This document shows, piece by piece, positions 55,517 to 63,808 of a stretch of DNA of 64,000 nt. Both the position numbers and the translations under genes were made by a program. The notes below the pieces were generated by a model. The model saw only the letters and a list, made by a program, of their open reading frames with translations. It was not told the DNA's origin and did not search any database. This DNA comes from an uncultured Opitutaceae bacterium. GTDB lineage: Bacteria > Verrucomicrobiota > Verrucomicrobiia > Opitutales > Opitutaceae. Within the stretch, counting starts at the first letter, position 1, and the number at the start of each line of letters is the position of its first letter. Location of the stretch: positions 1-64,000 of the forward strand of contig CALAOT010000006.1 in the NCBI GenBank assembly GCA_937889545.1, written 5' to 3'.

Positions 55517-56620
55517 ATGCAAGTCGGATTGCGCTGCCCGCTCGCTTGGCTGCTCCTCGCCCCGTTTGCCGGCGGCGCCGGTGCGCCCCAGGTGACGCTG
55601 GGGCTCGTGGCGCCGCCGTCCGAACCGGATGCGACCAGTCTGCTGCGCGGCGTGCAACTGGCTGTCGCCGAGACAAACGAAACCGGCGACGCGCCAGTCG
55701 GGCTTGAAGTGCGAAGCGAGGACGGCCAGTGGGGGACTGTCGGCAACGATGCGGTGGCGCTGGTCTCCAACCGCCACGTGGACGCGATCATCACCCCGTC
55801 CGACGGCGCCGCCAGCCATCTCATCCTGCAAGTTTCCGGCCGCACCCGGGTGCCGGTGGCAAGCCTCTGCCCGGATTCGTCGGTCACGGAAGCCGGCGTG
55901 CCTTGGACCGTGCGCGTGGTGCCGCGCACCGATCAGGAGGCCAAGGCGCTGTTCGCCGCCACGCGGCGACCGGACCGTCCCCCTCTCCATTGGTGGGCGG
56001 TCGTTCCGGCGGGACGGCCGGGACGTGCGGTCCGCCGCGATCTTGAAACGGCAGCCCGCTTGACCGTAGCCCTGCTGGACCGGATCGTCGAGGGCGGCGA
56101 GCCGAAGACGGACCTCGCCTCCCTGGTTCGCACGATCGTCGTGGCCGCTCCGGACGGCGTGCTCCTTTGGCTGCGGCCTTCGCGGGCCGGAACGGTTGCC
56201 GCGGCGCTGCGGGCCGCGGGCTATGGCGGTTGCGTGGCCGGGCCGAGCCCGCTTGATTCTCCGGCATTCGTCGCCGCCGCGGGCGCCGCCGCGACCGGAG
56301 TACTGGTGACGGAGTTTCGGGAAGACGCCGGTCTACGCGCGCGAGCGGACCAGTTCGAGAGGCAGTATCGGCAGAGATATGACGCCAAACCGGACTTCAG
56401 CGCGGCGGCGGCGCATGATGCCGCGCAGGTGCTGATCGAGGCCCTTCGTCGCGCCGGGGATGGCGGCGGCTATCGCCAGTTTCCCCTTGCCCTCCCCACC
56501 GCGGGCGTCACCGGAGTTCTCCATTTCGACAGTTCCGGCAACCGAACGGATGCGCTGCAGGTGCTTACCTGCCAGGAAGGCCGGTTCGTTCCCATTCCCC
56601 CCACCGACACATTACCATGA
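55517..56620 (+). CDS. Second type-1 periplasmic binding protein
   Basis: A 367-residue exported protein: signal peptide (CPLAWLLLAPFAGGAG), then VTLGLVAPPSEPDATSLLRGVQLAVAE, DAIITPSDGAASHLILQVSG, GVPWTVRVVPRTDQEAKAL and AAAAHDAAQVLIEALRRAG. It is shorter and more diverged than its neighbour and has lost some loops around the ligand pocket. Its stop overlaps the next start (ATGA). The pair may form a heterodimeric sensor, or one may have lost binding. Confidence 0.82.
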   Translation: MQVGLRCPLAWLLLAPFAGGAGAPQVTLGLVAPPSEPDATSLLRGVQLAVAETNETGDAPVGLEVRSEDGQWGTVGNDAVALVSNRHVDAIITPSDGAASHLILQVSGRTRVPVASLCPDSSVTEAGVPWTVRVVPRTDQEAKALFAATRRPDRPPLHWWAVVPAGRPGRAVRRDLETAARLTVALLDRIVEGGEPKTDLASLVRTIVVAAPDGVLLWLRPSRAGTVAAALRAAGYGGCVAGPSPLDSPAFVAAAGAAATGVLVTEFREDAGLRARADQFERQYRQRYDAKPDFSAAAAHDAAQVLIEALRRAGDGGGYRQFPLALPTAGVTGVLHFDSSGNRTDALQVLTCQEGRFVPIPPTDTLP

Positions 56621-57255
56621 AGGCTCCAAATCGGGTCGCGCTGCCGACCGCAGTGTCTCTTGTCGCCCTGCTGATTGTCCTCGCCCTGGCCACCCTGGGC
56701 GCCGGCCCCAGCTCGGCGACCAGCCCCGGCGACGCCCCGGCGCTGCCCCCGCCGTCCAACGGGGCCATCAGCCCGCAGGATCAGGCTGACGCCTTGCACC
56801 TCGTCATCGCGGCGGACCGAGAGATCTATTGCCGGATGTACGTGGCGCTGCAGGCCGGAGCCGCTCCATCACCGAACGCCTCCGCCGGCGGAAAGCCGGG
56901 TGAAACGCGGCCGTCGCCGTGCGGGATGTTTCGGCGCGCTTCCGAGTTGATTCAGAGCAGAGGGGCGGAGTTCAGCTACGCCCTGCGCTCCCTTCGTCCG
57001 ATCGACCAGCGAAACGGACCCCAGACCGAACTGGAGCAGCGCGGGCTGGCTTTCGTCGCAAGCCACCCCACCCAGAGCTACTATGGCCAGGAGATGCTGG
57101 GAGGCCGGCGATACCTTACCGCCGTCTATCCGGACATCCCGGCGGTCGCCGCCTGCGTTGAATGCCACAATCGGGGATCGGCACCGATCCCGCAACGCTA
57201 CCAGGTCGGCGAGGTCATGGGTGGCATCGTGGTGCGCGTGCCGCTCGAGTTTTGA
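56617..57255 (+). CDS. Tll0287-like (DUF3365) c-type haem domain protein
   Basis: A 212-residue protein with an N-terminal membrane helix (SLVALLIVLALATLGAG). It resembles the Tll0287-like/DUF3365 domain, a PAS-like fold that binds one haem c: ALRSLRPIDQRNGPQTELEQ, then AVYPDIPAVAACVECHNRG with CxxCH (about 180-184), and a final VGEVMGGIVVRVPLEF. In other proteins this domain is the periplasmic sensor of kinases or chemoreceptors; here it stands alone. It overlaps the binding-protein gene by 4 bases and closes the run. Confidence 0.82.
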   Translation: MKAPNRVALPTAVSLVALLIVLALATLGAGPSSATSPGDAPALPPPSNGAISPQDQADALHLVIAADREIYCRMYVALQAGAAPSPNASAGGKPGETRPSPCGMFRRASELIQSRGAEFSYALRSLRPIDQRNGPQTELEQRGLAFVASHPTQSYYGQEMLGGRRYLTAVYPDIPAVAACVECHNRGSAPIPQRYQVGEVMGGIVVRVPLEF

Positions 57256-57260
57256 TCCCA

Positions 57261-57276
57261 CCGGCGCCCTTGCCGG
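57261..57276 (+). terminator. Hairpin after the haem-domain gene
   Basis: CCGGC-gccctt-GCCGG, 5-bp stem, 5 bp after the stop codon. Weak terminator candidate without a T-run. Confidence 0.3.
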
Positions 57277-57441
57277 CATCGATCGACGTCGCATGGCCCG
57301 GCGGCACGCGGAGCACGCACCCGTTCCAGCCGGGCGCGTCCCGGATCGTCCTGCGGAAGGGCCCCTGAGCCCGGCCGGCGGATTCCGGTTGTAAGGCTGG
57401 GGGATTAGGCCACGGTGGCCTCGCTCTCAACCGGGCCGAAT

Positions 57442-57927
57442 ATGGCGCATCAATTCTACATGACGTTCAAGGGGACAAAACAGGGGACCTTCAAGGGCCA
57501 GGGGACGAAACAGAAGGAAGGCAGGATCCCGGGGGTGGCCTTTGAGTTCGGTGCCGAGGTGGCGTTCGATCCCGCGAGCGGGCAATCCACCGGAAGGCAC
57601 CAGCATACGCCCATTGTCATCAAGAAGGAGGTGGATGCCGCCTCACCCCAGCTCCTTCAGGCCCTGGCCACGAACGAAGTGCTCAAGTTGGTCCAGCTCG
57701 TTTTCTTTGATACCCCTGGGGACGGAAAGGAAGTGGTTTACCACACCATCACGCTGACCAATGCCATGATCTGCAGGTTCAGGGAGTTCCTGCAGCTCGG
57801 CGAAAAGGGCGGGCCGGTGGTCGATTCGCGGCTCTTGGACGAGATTTCGCTGACGTATCAGAAGATCGAGATGGAAAACGTCCTGGGAGGGACGCAGGCG
57901 TCCGATGATTGGCTGGCAACTTCGTAG
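57442..57927 (+). CDS. hcp: Orphan Hcp-family (type VI secretion tube) protein
   Basis: A 161-residue protein with the Hcp fold: MAHQFYMTFKGTKQGTFKGQ, then AFDPASGQSTGRHQHTPIVI, VDAASPQLLQALATNEVLK and a C-terminal DEISLTYQKIEME. Hcp hexamers build the tube of type VI secretion systems. No other T6SS gene is in the window, so it is either an orphan exported with a remote system or a phage-tail/other use of the fold. ATG 57442 is preferred over the upstream in-frame start at 57415. It converges on the transglycosylase gene 36 bp away. Confidence 0.87.
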   Translation: MAHQFYMTFKGTKQGTFKGQGTKQKEGRIPGVAFEFGAEVAFDPASGQSTGRHQHTPIVIKKEVDAASPQLLQALATNEVLKLVQLVFFDTPGDGKEVVYHTITLTNAMICRFREFLQLGEKGGPVVDSRLLDEISLTYQKIEMENVLGGTQASDDWLATS

Positions 57928-57963
57928 CCGTCGGGCCTTCTGGGCGCAGGAACCCGGCGCGGC

Positions 57964-58899
57964 TCAGGCCCGGGGCGGCGGGAGTGCCTCGGGCCCGACG
58001 CCGGTCCGGACGGCGACCAGGGCGCAGACCTTGGGGACGTACATGCGCGTCTGCGCCGGCAGGGCCGACGCCACGTCGGCGAAGTCGCTCGCGCGGTGCG
58101 AGGCGAGCTCGCGGCTCACCCGCCCCTCGCCGGCGTTGTAGGCGGCGAGCGCGAGCGGCCAGCTGCCGAACCTGGCGTACAGCGTGCGCAGGTAGCCCGC
58201 CGCGGCGCGGGCGGACTTTTCCGGGTCAGTCCGCTCGTCCGGCAGGAACGTGCCCAGGCCGAGGCTGTGCGCCGTGCCGGGCATGAGCTGGAACAATCCT
58301 CTGGCCCCGGCCGGGCTCCGCGCCGAGGGGTTGAGGGACGATTCCGCCTCGGCGAGCCAAGCCAGCTCGGGCGGCACCCCCTCGGCGGCAAAGGCCTTGC
58401 GCAGCCGCGGCATCAGGTCGGCCGCGCCCGCCGGCACCGGCCGGGCGCGTTCGCGTGCCAGCCAAAGGCTGTAGAGCGGAATCCCGGCCGGTGCACCGCG
58501 GGCCAGAGGCGGCTCGGGTGCGGTGGAGCGCGCCAGGGCCACCGCCTGCTTGGCGGCTTCGATCTCGTCGATCCGCAGCTCAAGCCAGTCCGCGTAGTCG
58601 CCATAGCCCGGAAGGGTGCGCAGGGCCGCGAGCGCGGAGCGGGCCTCGGGCTCGTAGGCCGCGAGTTCCTCGAGGGAATTGTTCTCCAGCGCATGCTGGA
58701 GCCGCGCGGCAAACGCGTCCCACGGCTCCCTCGACGGAAACTCGTACTGCTCCTTTACTTCGGGAGGGGCATACTGATCGAAGAGCTGCTGGCCGAGCTT
58801 GTAGAGCTCGTCGGTGTTTGCGGGCGGCGTGGGTGACGGCGGGTCCGCGCCCGCCGTCAGGGCTCCGCCCGCGAGCAGGAGAATCCATCGCAGGCGCAT
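57964..58899 (-). CDS. Periplasmic lytic transglycosylase (SLT domain)
   Basis: A 311-residue protein with a signal peptide (MRLRWILLLAGGALTAGA), a helical N-terminal region (about 25-170) and a C-terminal SLT/GH23 domain: PPELAWLAEAESSLNPSAR with the catalytic Glu, then SPAGARGLFQLMPGTAHSLGL and ALAAYNAGEGRVSRELA. It cleaves peptidoglycan strands. It is convergent with hcp, so a shared role (opening the wall for tube assembly) is possible but not shown; these enzymes are common on their own. Confidence 0.9.
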   Translation of the reverse strand: MRLRWILLLAGGALTAGADPPSPTPPANTDELYKLGQQLFDQYAPPEVKEQYEFPSREPWDAFAARLQHALENNSLEELAAYEPEARSALAALRTLPGYGDYADWLELRIDEIEAAKQAVALARSTAPEPPLARGAPAGIPLYSLWLARERARPVPAGAADLMPRLRKAFAAEGVPPELAWLAEAESSLNPSARSPAGARGLFQLMPGTAHSLGLGTFLPDERTDPEKSARAAAGYLRTLYARFGSWPLALAAYNAGEGRVSRELASHRASDFADVASALPAQTRMYVPKVCALVAVRTGVGPEALPPPRA

Positions 58900-59209
58900 G
58901 ACCGCCGGAAGCTATCCGGGCCCTTCCCGCCGCGCGAGCTTTGTCAGCGCCGCGGGGGGGCCTCACCCGGTGTGCACCGGAATGAACCCGCGGCAGGGAC
59001 CCCAGGTCGTTGCCGGAATCCCGCAACATCTTGGCGAATCGCCCACCTGAGCCCGTAAACGCGGGAAGATCCGGGCCATTACATGATTTTACGTATTCTT
59101 TTGCTTCCTTTTCACTGAAGGCCGTTGCATCCGAATCCTCCGTGGCCAGATTGCCTGACCGCGATCCAAGTTTACTGGAAACGACAACACCCTAAAACAG
59201 GACTCAAAA
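58900..59209. other. Divergent intergenic region, 310 bp
   Basis: No credible gene. It should hold the promoters of the transglycosylase and S53 peptidase genes. An AT-richer stretch (about 59080-59110, TTTTACGTATTCTTTTGC) is the best promoter candidate for the peptidase, without a clear -35. Confidence 0.35.
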
Positions 59210-60826
59210 ATGCCCGCCAAAAACAAGAAATCCAACCCCATTGCAGGCAGCGAGCGCTCGCTTCGGTCGGGGTCCCGTCTCATCGGCCCGTGCAATCCGG
59301 AGGAGCGCATCGAGATCACGATGCGGGTCCGCTCGCGCGGGATACTGCCCCGGCCGGAAAAGACCGGGGCTCTCCTTCCTCTCAAGCGGCGCTACCTTAG
59401 CCGGGAGGAATTCGCCAAGGTCTATGGGGCGGCCCAGGCGGACCTGGCCAAGGTCAGGGCCTTTGCCGCGAAACACGGGCTTAAGGTCGTCTCGGTGAGC
59501 GCCTTCGAGCGCAACATCAAGCTCTCCGGCACCGTCAGGGCGCTCAGCGCCGCGTTAGACGTGAAGCTGATGGAGTATGCGCACGAGGATGGGAATTACC
59601 GCGGGCGCATCGGCGCTGTCCACCTGCCCGCGGGCCTCGTCAAGGTAGTGACGGGCTTGTTCGGGCTGGACAACCGCCCGCAGGCGCGGCCGCACATATC
59701 CAGGGCCATGGAGCACAGCGAGGCTCTTGCCAGGGGCGGGGCCACCTTCACGGCGCCGCAGGTCGCCCAGCTCTATAATTTCCCGGCGGGCCTCGACGGC
59801 ACCGGGGAATGCATCGGGCTGCTGGAGTTTGGCGGCGGCTACAGCGCGTCCGACCTGGCCACGTATTTCAAAAACCTGGGGATCGCGGAGCCATCCGTCA
59901 CGAGCGTGCCGGTGGATGGCGTCAGCAACAGCCCCGGGAAGGATCCCAATTCCGACGGCGAGGTTGCGCTGGACATCGAGGTGGCGGGCTCGGTGGCGCC
60001 CGGCGCGAAGATCGTCGTCTATTTCGCCCCGTTCACGGAGCGGGGCTGGGTGGACTCCCTGACGGCGGCCATGAACGACAGCGTGAACAAGCCTTCCGTG
60101 ATCTCGATCAGCTGGGGGTTTGCCGAGGGAGAGCCAGTCCAGGGCTTTGAATGGACCCAGCAGACGGTCCTGGCGGTGAATGAATCTCTTCAGGCCGCAG
60201 CGGCAATGGGGGTGACGGTATGCGTCGCCTCCGGCGACAACGGCTCGGACGATGGGATCAATGACGGCCACGCGCACGTCGATTTCCCGGCGTCCAGTCC
60301 CTACGCATTGGGGTGCGGCGGCACGAGGCTGACAGCCCAGAACAACAAGGTTGCAAGCGAGGTGGTGTGGAACGACGGGGTAAAGTCCGGGGAAGCGGGA
60401 GGAGGAGGCATCAGCGCCATGAATCCCCTGCCGGCCTGGCAGACGGGCATCGTCCCGCCATCGGTCAATCCCGGCCACGCTGTCGGCCGAGGTGTTCCCG
60501 ATGTCTGCGGGAACGCCGACCCCGTTTCGGGCTACCAGATCTTCTACGCGGGCAGGCTTACCGTCGTAGGAGGCACCAGCGCGGTGGCCCCGCTTTGGGC
60601 GGGGCTGCTCGCCAGGATCAACCAGAAGCTCGGCAAGCCGGTCGGGTACATTAACCCGCTGCTTTACAGCAAACTGGGCAAGTCGGTTGCCTTCAAGGAC
60701 ATCGTGAAGGGCAACAACGACACCACCGGTCACATCGGCGGCTACTCGGCTGGCAAGGGCTGGGATTGCTGCACGGGCTGGGGCAGCCCGAACGGAACCT
60801 CACTGCTCACGGGCCTAGGGGGTTGA
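59210..60826 (+). CDS. S53 (sedolisin/kumamolisin-type) serine-carboxyl peptidase
   Basis: A 538-residue acid peptidase. Propeptide about 30-160, catalytic domain about 180-538. The Glu-Asp pair is in DGEVALDIEVAG (about 251 and 255), the oxyanion Asp in ASGDNGSDD and the nucleophile in GGTSAVAPLWAG. The calcium-site region lies near the C-terminus (FKDIVKGNNDT). There is no N-terminal signal peptide; the protein begins with a charged MPAKNKKSNPIAGSERS segment. It is followed after 32 bp by a metallophosphatase gene with an AAAGGAG ribosome-binding site. Confidence 0.9.
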   Translation: MPAKNKKSNPIAGSERSLRSGSRLIGPCNPEERIEITMRVRSRGILPRPEKTGALLPLKRRYLSREEFAKVYGAAQADLAKVRAFAAKHGLKVVSVSAFERNIKLSGTVRALSAALDVKLMEYAHEDGNYRGRIGAVHLPAGLVKVVTGLFGLDNRPQARPHISRAMEHSEALARGGATFTAPQVAQLYNFPAGLDGTGECIGLLEFGGGYSASDLATYFKNLGIAEPSVTSVPVDGVSNSPGKDPNSDGEVALDIEVAGSVAPGAKIVVYFAPFTERGWVDSLTAAMNDSVNKPSVISISWGFAEGEPVQGFEWTQQTVLAVNESLQAAAAMGVTVCVASGDNGSDDGINDGHAHVDFPASSPYALGCGGTRLTAQNNKVASEVVWNDGVKSGEAGGGGISAMNPLPAWQTGIVPPSVNPGHAVGRGVPDVCGNADPVSGYQIFYAGRLTVVGGTSAVAPLWAGLLARINQKLGKPVGYINPLLYSKLGKSVAFKDIVKGNNDTTGHIGGYSAGKGWDCCTGWGSPNGTSLLTGLGG

Positions 60827-60858
60827 GCCGCGGGGCAAGTCACAAAGGAGATCTTCCT

Positions 60859-62316
60859 ATGGCAAAGAAGACTTCAAAGCATCCCAAGGCTTCCAAGCCC
60901 GCCAAACCGGCCAAGCCAGGCAAACCTGCCGGGCCTGCCAAGCCTGCGAGTCCCGCAAAGCCTGCAAGCCCAGCCAAACCCGCCAGTCCCCCCAATCTGA
61001 TTGGCGGAGGTGGGCGGCTTTTCGCGAACCCGGTCCCCGGCGCGGACGAGCCGTCCTTCCAGGTCAACAACACGAGCAGCGCCTACTACAACTCGCCCTA
61101 TTACCTGCAGCATCAGACGCAGCTCCAGCCGGTGCCGCCGCCGAGCATGCCGCAGCCAACGATGGATCTGTCCGACGTGGTCGGCGCCGACCTGATCGCC
61201 CAGATCCAATCGGCAAAGACGATCGTGTTTCACGCCGTGGGAGACACGGGCGCCGCCAAGGTGTCCGCGACACAGTCCGCCGGCACCGCCATCGCCCACG
61301 AGGGAAGCGTTGCGGACGCGATGGCTGCGGACGTGGCAACGGGGGGGGCCGGCGCCCCGGCGTTCTTCTTCCACCTGGGCGACATCGTTTATAACTTCGG
61401 CGAGGGCCAATACTACTACGACCAGTTCTTCGAGCCGTTCCGGGCCTACGACCGGCCGATCTTCGCGGTCCCCGGCAACCACGACGGCATGGTGTTCGGC
61501 CAGAACCCCGGCACCCCCCAGGTGCCCACGCTTCAGGCGTTCCTGCGCAATTTCTGCGCCGCGGAGCCGGGGCCATCGCCGGACGCGGGGGGCCTCATGC
61601 GCAGCGTGATGACCCAGCCGGGGGTCTACTTCACCCTCGACGCCCCATTCGTTTCCATCATCGGCCTTTACAGCAACGTGCTCGACGGGCCGGGCGTCAT
61701 CTCCTCGCAGGGTGGGGCGTACCCGACGATGACCGACGACCAACTGACATTCCTCCAGGCGGAACTGACCCGGCTCAAGCCCGCGCACGACGCGGGCCAG
61801 CAGGCGGTCCTCCTGGCCGTGCATCACCCCCCGGCGTCGGTGGACAGCCTGCACGGCGGGACGGTCGGCCTTGCGAGCGACATCGACAAGACGTGCCAGG
61901 CCGCCGGCCTCTGGCCCGACGCCGTGCTGTCGGGGCATGCGCACCTGTACCAGCGGTTCTCCCGCAGCGTTCCGGGTTTGGGCCGGGCGATCCCCTACGT
62001 CGTCTCAGGGAGCGGGGGTTTCGCGGCGACGGCGCCGCAGACCGCCGCCCCGGCCGCGGGCACGACCATCGGCGAATACACGCTGGTGACACCCCCGATC
62101 GTCGATTTCGGGTATCTCACCCTCACCGTGGACATGACGGGCCAGGCCGGGTCGCTGACGATCAGCTACCGGTCCGTGAACCAGGCCAATGCGCGCGACA
62201 GCGTCACGGTCAGCCTCGCCCCGGCGGGCGGCGCGGCCGCCGCAAAGGCGGCCTTGGCCGTGAGGAAGGGCGCCTCCGGCAAGCCGGGAGCGGCCCGCAC
62301 GCGCCGGCGGCGCTGA
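60859..62316 (+). CDS. Calcineurin-like metallophosphatase with Lys/Ala/Pro-rich N-terminal tail
   Basis: A 485-residue protein. Residues 1-50 are a histone-H1-like repeat of AKP/SKP/GKP units. The phosphoesterase domain (about 115-420) has HAVGDTG, FFFHLGDIVYNFGE, VPGNHDG, VHHPPAS and SGHAHLYQRF, the five metal-binding motifs. The C-terminus is again basic (TRRRR). No signal peptide is seen. The AAAGGAG at 60844 is the strongest ribosome-binding site nearby and fixes the start. It is probably co-transcribed with the S53 peptidase. The substrate is unknown. Confidence 0.85.
   Translation: MAKKTSKHPKASKPAKPAKPGKPAGPAKPASPAKPASPAKPASPPNLIGGGGRLFANPVPGADEPSFQVNNTSSAYYNSPYYLQHQTQLQPVPPPSMPQPTMDLSDVVGADLIAQIQSAKTIVFHAVGDTGAAKVSATQSAGTAIAHEGSVADAMAADVATGGAGAPAFFFHLGDIVYNFGEGQYYYDQFFEPFRAYDRPIFAVPGNHDGMVFGQNPGTPQVPTLQAFLRNFCAAEPGPSPDAGGLMRSVMTQPGVYFTLDAPFVSIIGLYSNVLDGPGVISSQGGAYPTMTDDQLTFLQAELTRLKPAHDAGQQAVLLAVHHPPASVDSLHGGTVGLASDIDKTCQAAGLWPDAVLSGHAHLYQRFSRSVPGLGRAIPYVVSGSGGFAATAPQTAAPAAGTTIGEYTLVTPPIVDFGYLTLTVDMTGQAGSLTISYRSVNQANARDSVTVSLAPAGGAAAAKAALAVRKGASGKPGAARTRRRR
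60892..60999 (+). repeat. Repeat coding for Lys/Ala/Pro tail
   Basis: Direct repeats of about 9-18 bp (variants of GCCAAGCCTGCAAGCCCC) code for the N-terminal KPAKPAKPGKPAGPAKPASP-type tail of the phosphatase. Copy number could vary between strains. Confidence 0.65.
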
Positions 62317-62352
62317 GGGCCGCCAACGCGCGCGCCGGGCCTCCCGGTTCCG

Positions 62353-62370
62353 TCCGTAGGGGGACGGACC
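62353..62370 (+). promoter_or_regulatory. Short hairpin upstream of queF
   Basis: GTCCGT-aggggg-ACGGAC, a 6-bp stem in the 204-bp leader between the phosphatase and queF genes. It may end transcription of the upstream operon. It does not show the A-rich tail of a preQ1 riboswitch. Confidence 0.35.
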
Positions 62371-62520
62371 AGGGCAGGCGGGCGTGCGCCCGGATCCCCG
62401 CGGCCCCGGGAGCCTTTGGCCTCGCAATATCATCCCCCCGGGGTCAGATCGTTTCGCCTTGGAGCCCGGGGCAGCGGGGGGAATCCCCGGCTGGAACCCC
62501 GGGCTTGAGATCCCGCCACC

Positions 62521-62886
62521 ATGTCCGACGCAAGAATCCTCCGCACCTTCCCCAACCCCGCGCCGAAGCGCGACTACGTGATCGAGCACACGCACCATGA
62601 GTTCACCTCGGTCTGCCCGGTCACGGGGCACCCGGATTTCGGGACGATCGCCGTGCGCTACGTTGCCGGCAGGACGTGCGTCGAGCTCAAGTCGCTGAAG
62701 CTCTACTTCCACGCTTTCCGCAACCAGGGGATCTATTTCGAGGCCGTGACGAACAAGATCTGCGACGACCTCGGGTCCCTGCTCAGGCCGCGGAGGCTGA
62801 CGGTCACCTCGGACTGGAAGGGCCGCGGCGGCATCACATCGGTAGTCACCGCCGAGTGGAAGCCGAGGGGCGGGTCGCGCGCCTGA
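62521..62886 (+). CDS. queF: NADPH-dependent 7-cyano-7-deazaguanine reductase QueF
   Basis: A 121-residue short-form (type I) QueF. The nucleophilic Cys is in FTSVCPVTGHPDFGT, the family motif is ELKSLKLYFHAFRNQG and the C-terminal SDWKGRGGI closes the fold. It reduces preQ0 to preQ1 in queuosine synthesis. No other que gene adjoins it. The gene starts soon after a shared intergenic stretch and ends 22 bp before the convergent isomerase-like gene. Confidence 0.93.
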   Translation: MSDARILRTFPNPAPKRDYVIEHTHHEFTSVCPVTGHPDFGTIAVRYVAGRTCVELKSLKLYFHAFRNQGIYFEAVTNKICDDLGSLLRPRRLTVTSDWKGRGGITSVVTAEWKPRGGSRA

Positions 62887-62908
62887 CGCCGGCCGCCGGG
62901 CCCGGCTG

Positions 62909-63754
62909 TCAGAGACTGAGCGACTTCAGGTAGGCGATGCTCTGCGGGATGTTCTGCAGGGGGGTGGGGGACTCGTCCTCGATGAAGTACCACTCGACGC
63001 CGATGGACTGGGCCTGCCTGAGCACGGAGGGCCAGTCGACCTGGCCGGAGCCGACCGGCACGTCGTCCGTCCCCGGGGCGTGCCCGGTGTAGATCCCGGT
63101 GGAAGCCCCCTTCCGGATATCCTTCACGTGCATCAGCTTCCAGCGGCCCGGGTACTTCGCGAGCAGCGCGGCCGGGTTCTGGCCTCCATGCGTGGCCCAG
63201 AATACGTCCATCTCGAAGTGCACGGACTCGGGGTTCGTCGAGCGCACCAGGACGTCGAAGGGGGTGTCCCCGTTGCCGGCTGGGCGGAACTCGTAGCCAT
63301 GAGGATGGTAGGCGAACGTGATTCCCGCTGCCCTGAAGGCGGCGCCCCAGGCGTTGAAGTCGGCCGCGGCCTTCCTTGCGTCGTCGTCCGTGAACGGGTC
63401 GGCGTCCTTGTGCGGGATCCACGCGACGGCAGCGTACTGCACGCCGAGCTCCCTGGCCTGGGCCACGGCGCCGGCGATGTCCTTCGCCAGCTGCTCGTAT
63501 GCAAACCCGGCGCTGACCAGCCTCAGGCCGCGCGCCGCCAGGTCGGCCTTGTACGCCGCCGCCGTCACGTTCCTGGGCGGCCCGCCGCCCTCGATGACCT
63601 TGAAGCCGAGGGCCTTGGCCTGGTCCAGCGCGGCGCGCCACCCCTGCTGCATGCTCTGGACGCGCAAGCTGTACATTTGCAGGCCGAGATGGTCGGCGAC
63701 CGTGGCGGCCGGGGCCGAGGCCGCAACAAGAAGGGCGAGCAGGAGGGCTTTCAT
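62909..63754 (-). CDS. Secreted xylose-isomerase-like TIM-barrel protein
   Basis: A 281-residue protein with a signal peptide (LLLALLVAASAPAATVA) and an AP-endonuclease-2/sugar isomerase-like TIM barrel: LGLQMYSLRVQSM, LGFKVIEGGG, FAYHPHGYEF, HFEMDVFW, LMHVKDIRKG and WYFIEDES, with the metal-binding His, Glu and Asp residues in place. Exported members are very common in Verrucomicrobiota and Planctomycetota beside DUF1080 proteins and may process 3-keto sugars. There is no DUF1080 partner next to it here (one is at 5869). Confidence 0.86.
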   Translation of the reverse strand: MKALLLALLVAASAPAATVADHLGLQMYSLRVQSMQQGWRAALDQAKALGFKVIEGGGPPRNVTAAAYKADLAARGLRLVSAGFAYEQLAKDIAGAVAQARELGVQYAAVAWIPHKDADPFTDDDARKAAADFNAWGAAFRAAGITFAYHPHGYEFRPAGNGDTPFDVLVRSTNPESVHFEMDVFWATHGGQNPAALLAKYPGRWKLMHVKDIRKGASTGIYTGHAPGTDDVPVGSGQVDWPSVLRQAQSIGVEWYFIEDESPTPLQNIPQSIAYLKSLSL

Positions 63755-63808
63755 TCGGGGTGGCCGATACGAAAGGCCCGGATCCGCGCCGTTACAACCG
63801 TATTGAGC

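Noticed and set aside
54118-56620. ABC transporter operon
   Set aside because: No permease or ATPase gene lies anywhere near.
57442-58899. A complete type VI secretion cluster
   Set aside because: Only Hcp is present; no sheath, baseplate, VgrG or membrane-complex genes.
62317-62520. preQ1 riboswitch upstream of queF
   Set aside because: A short hairpin exists, but there is no A-rich tail or pseudoknot partner of the known preQ1 classes.
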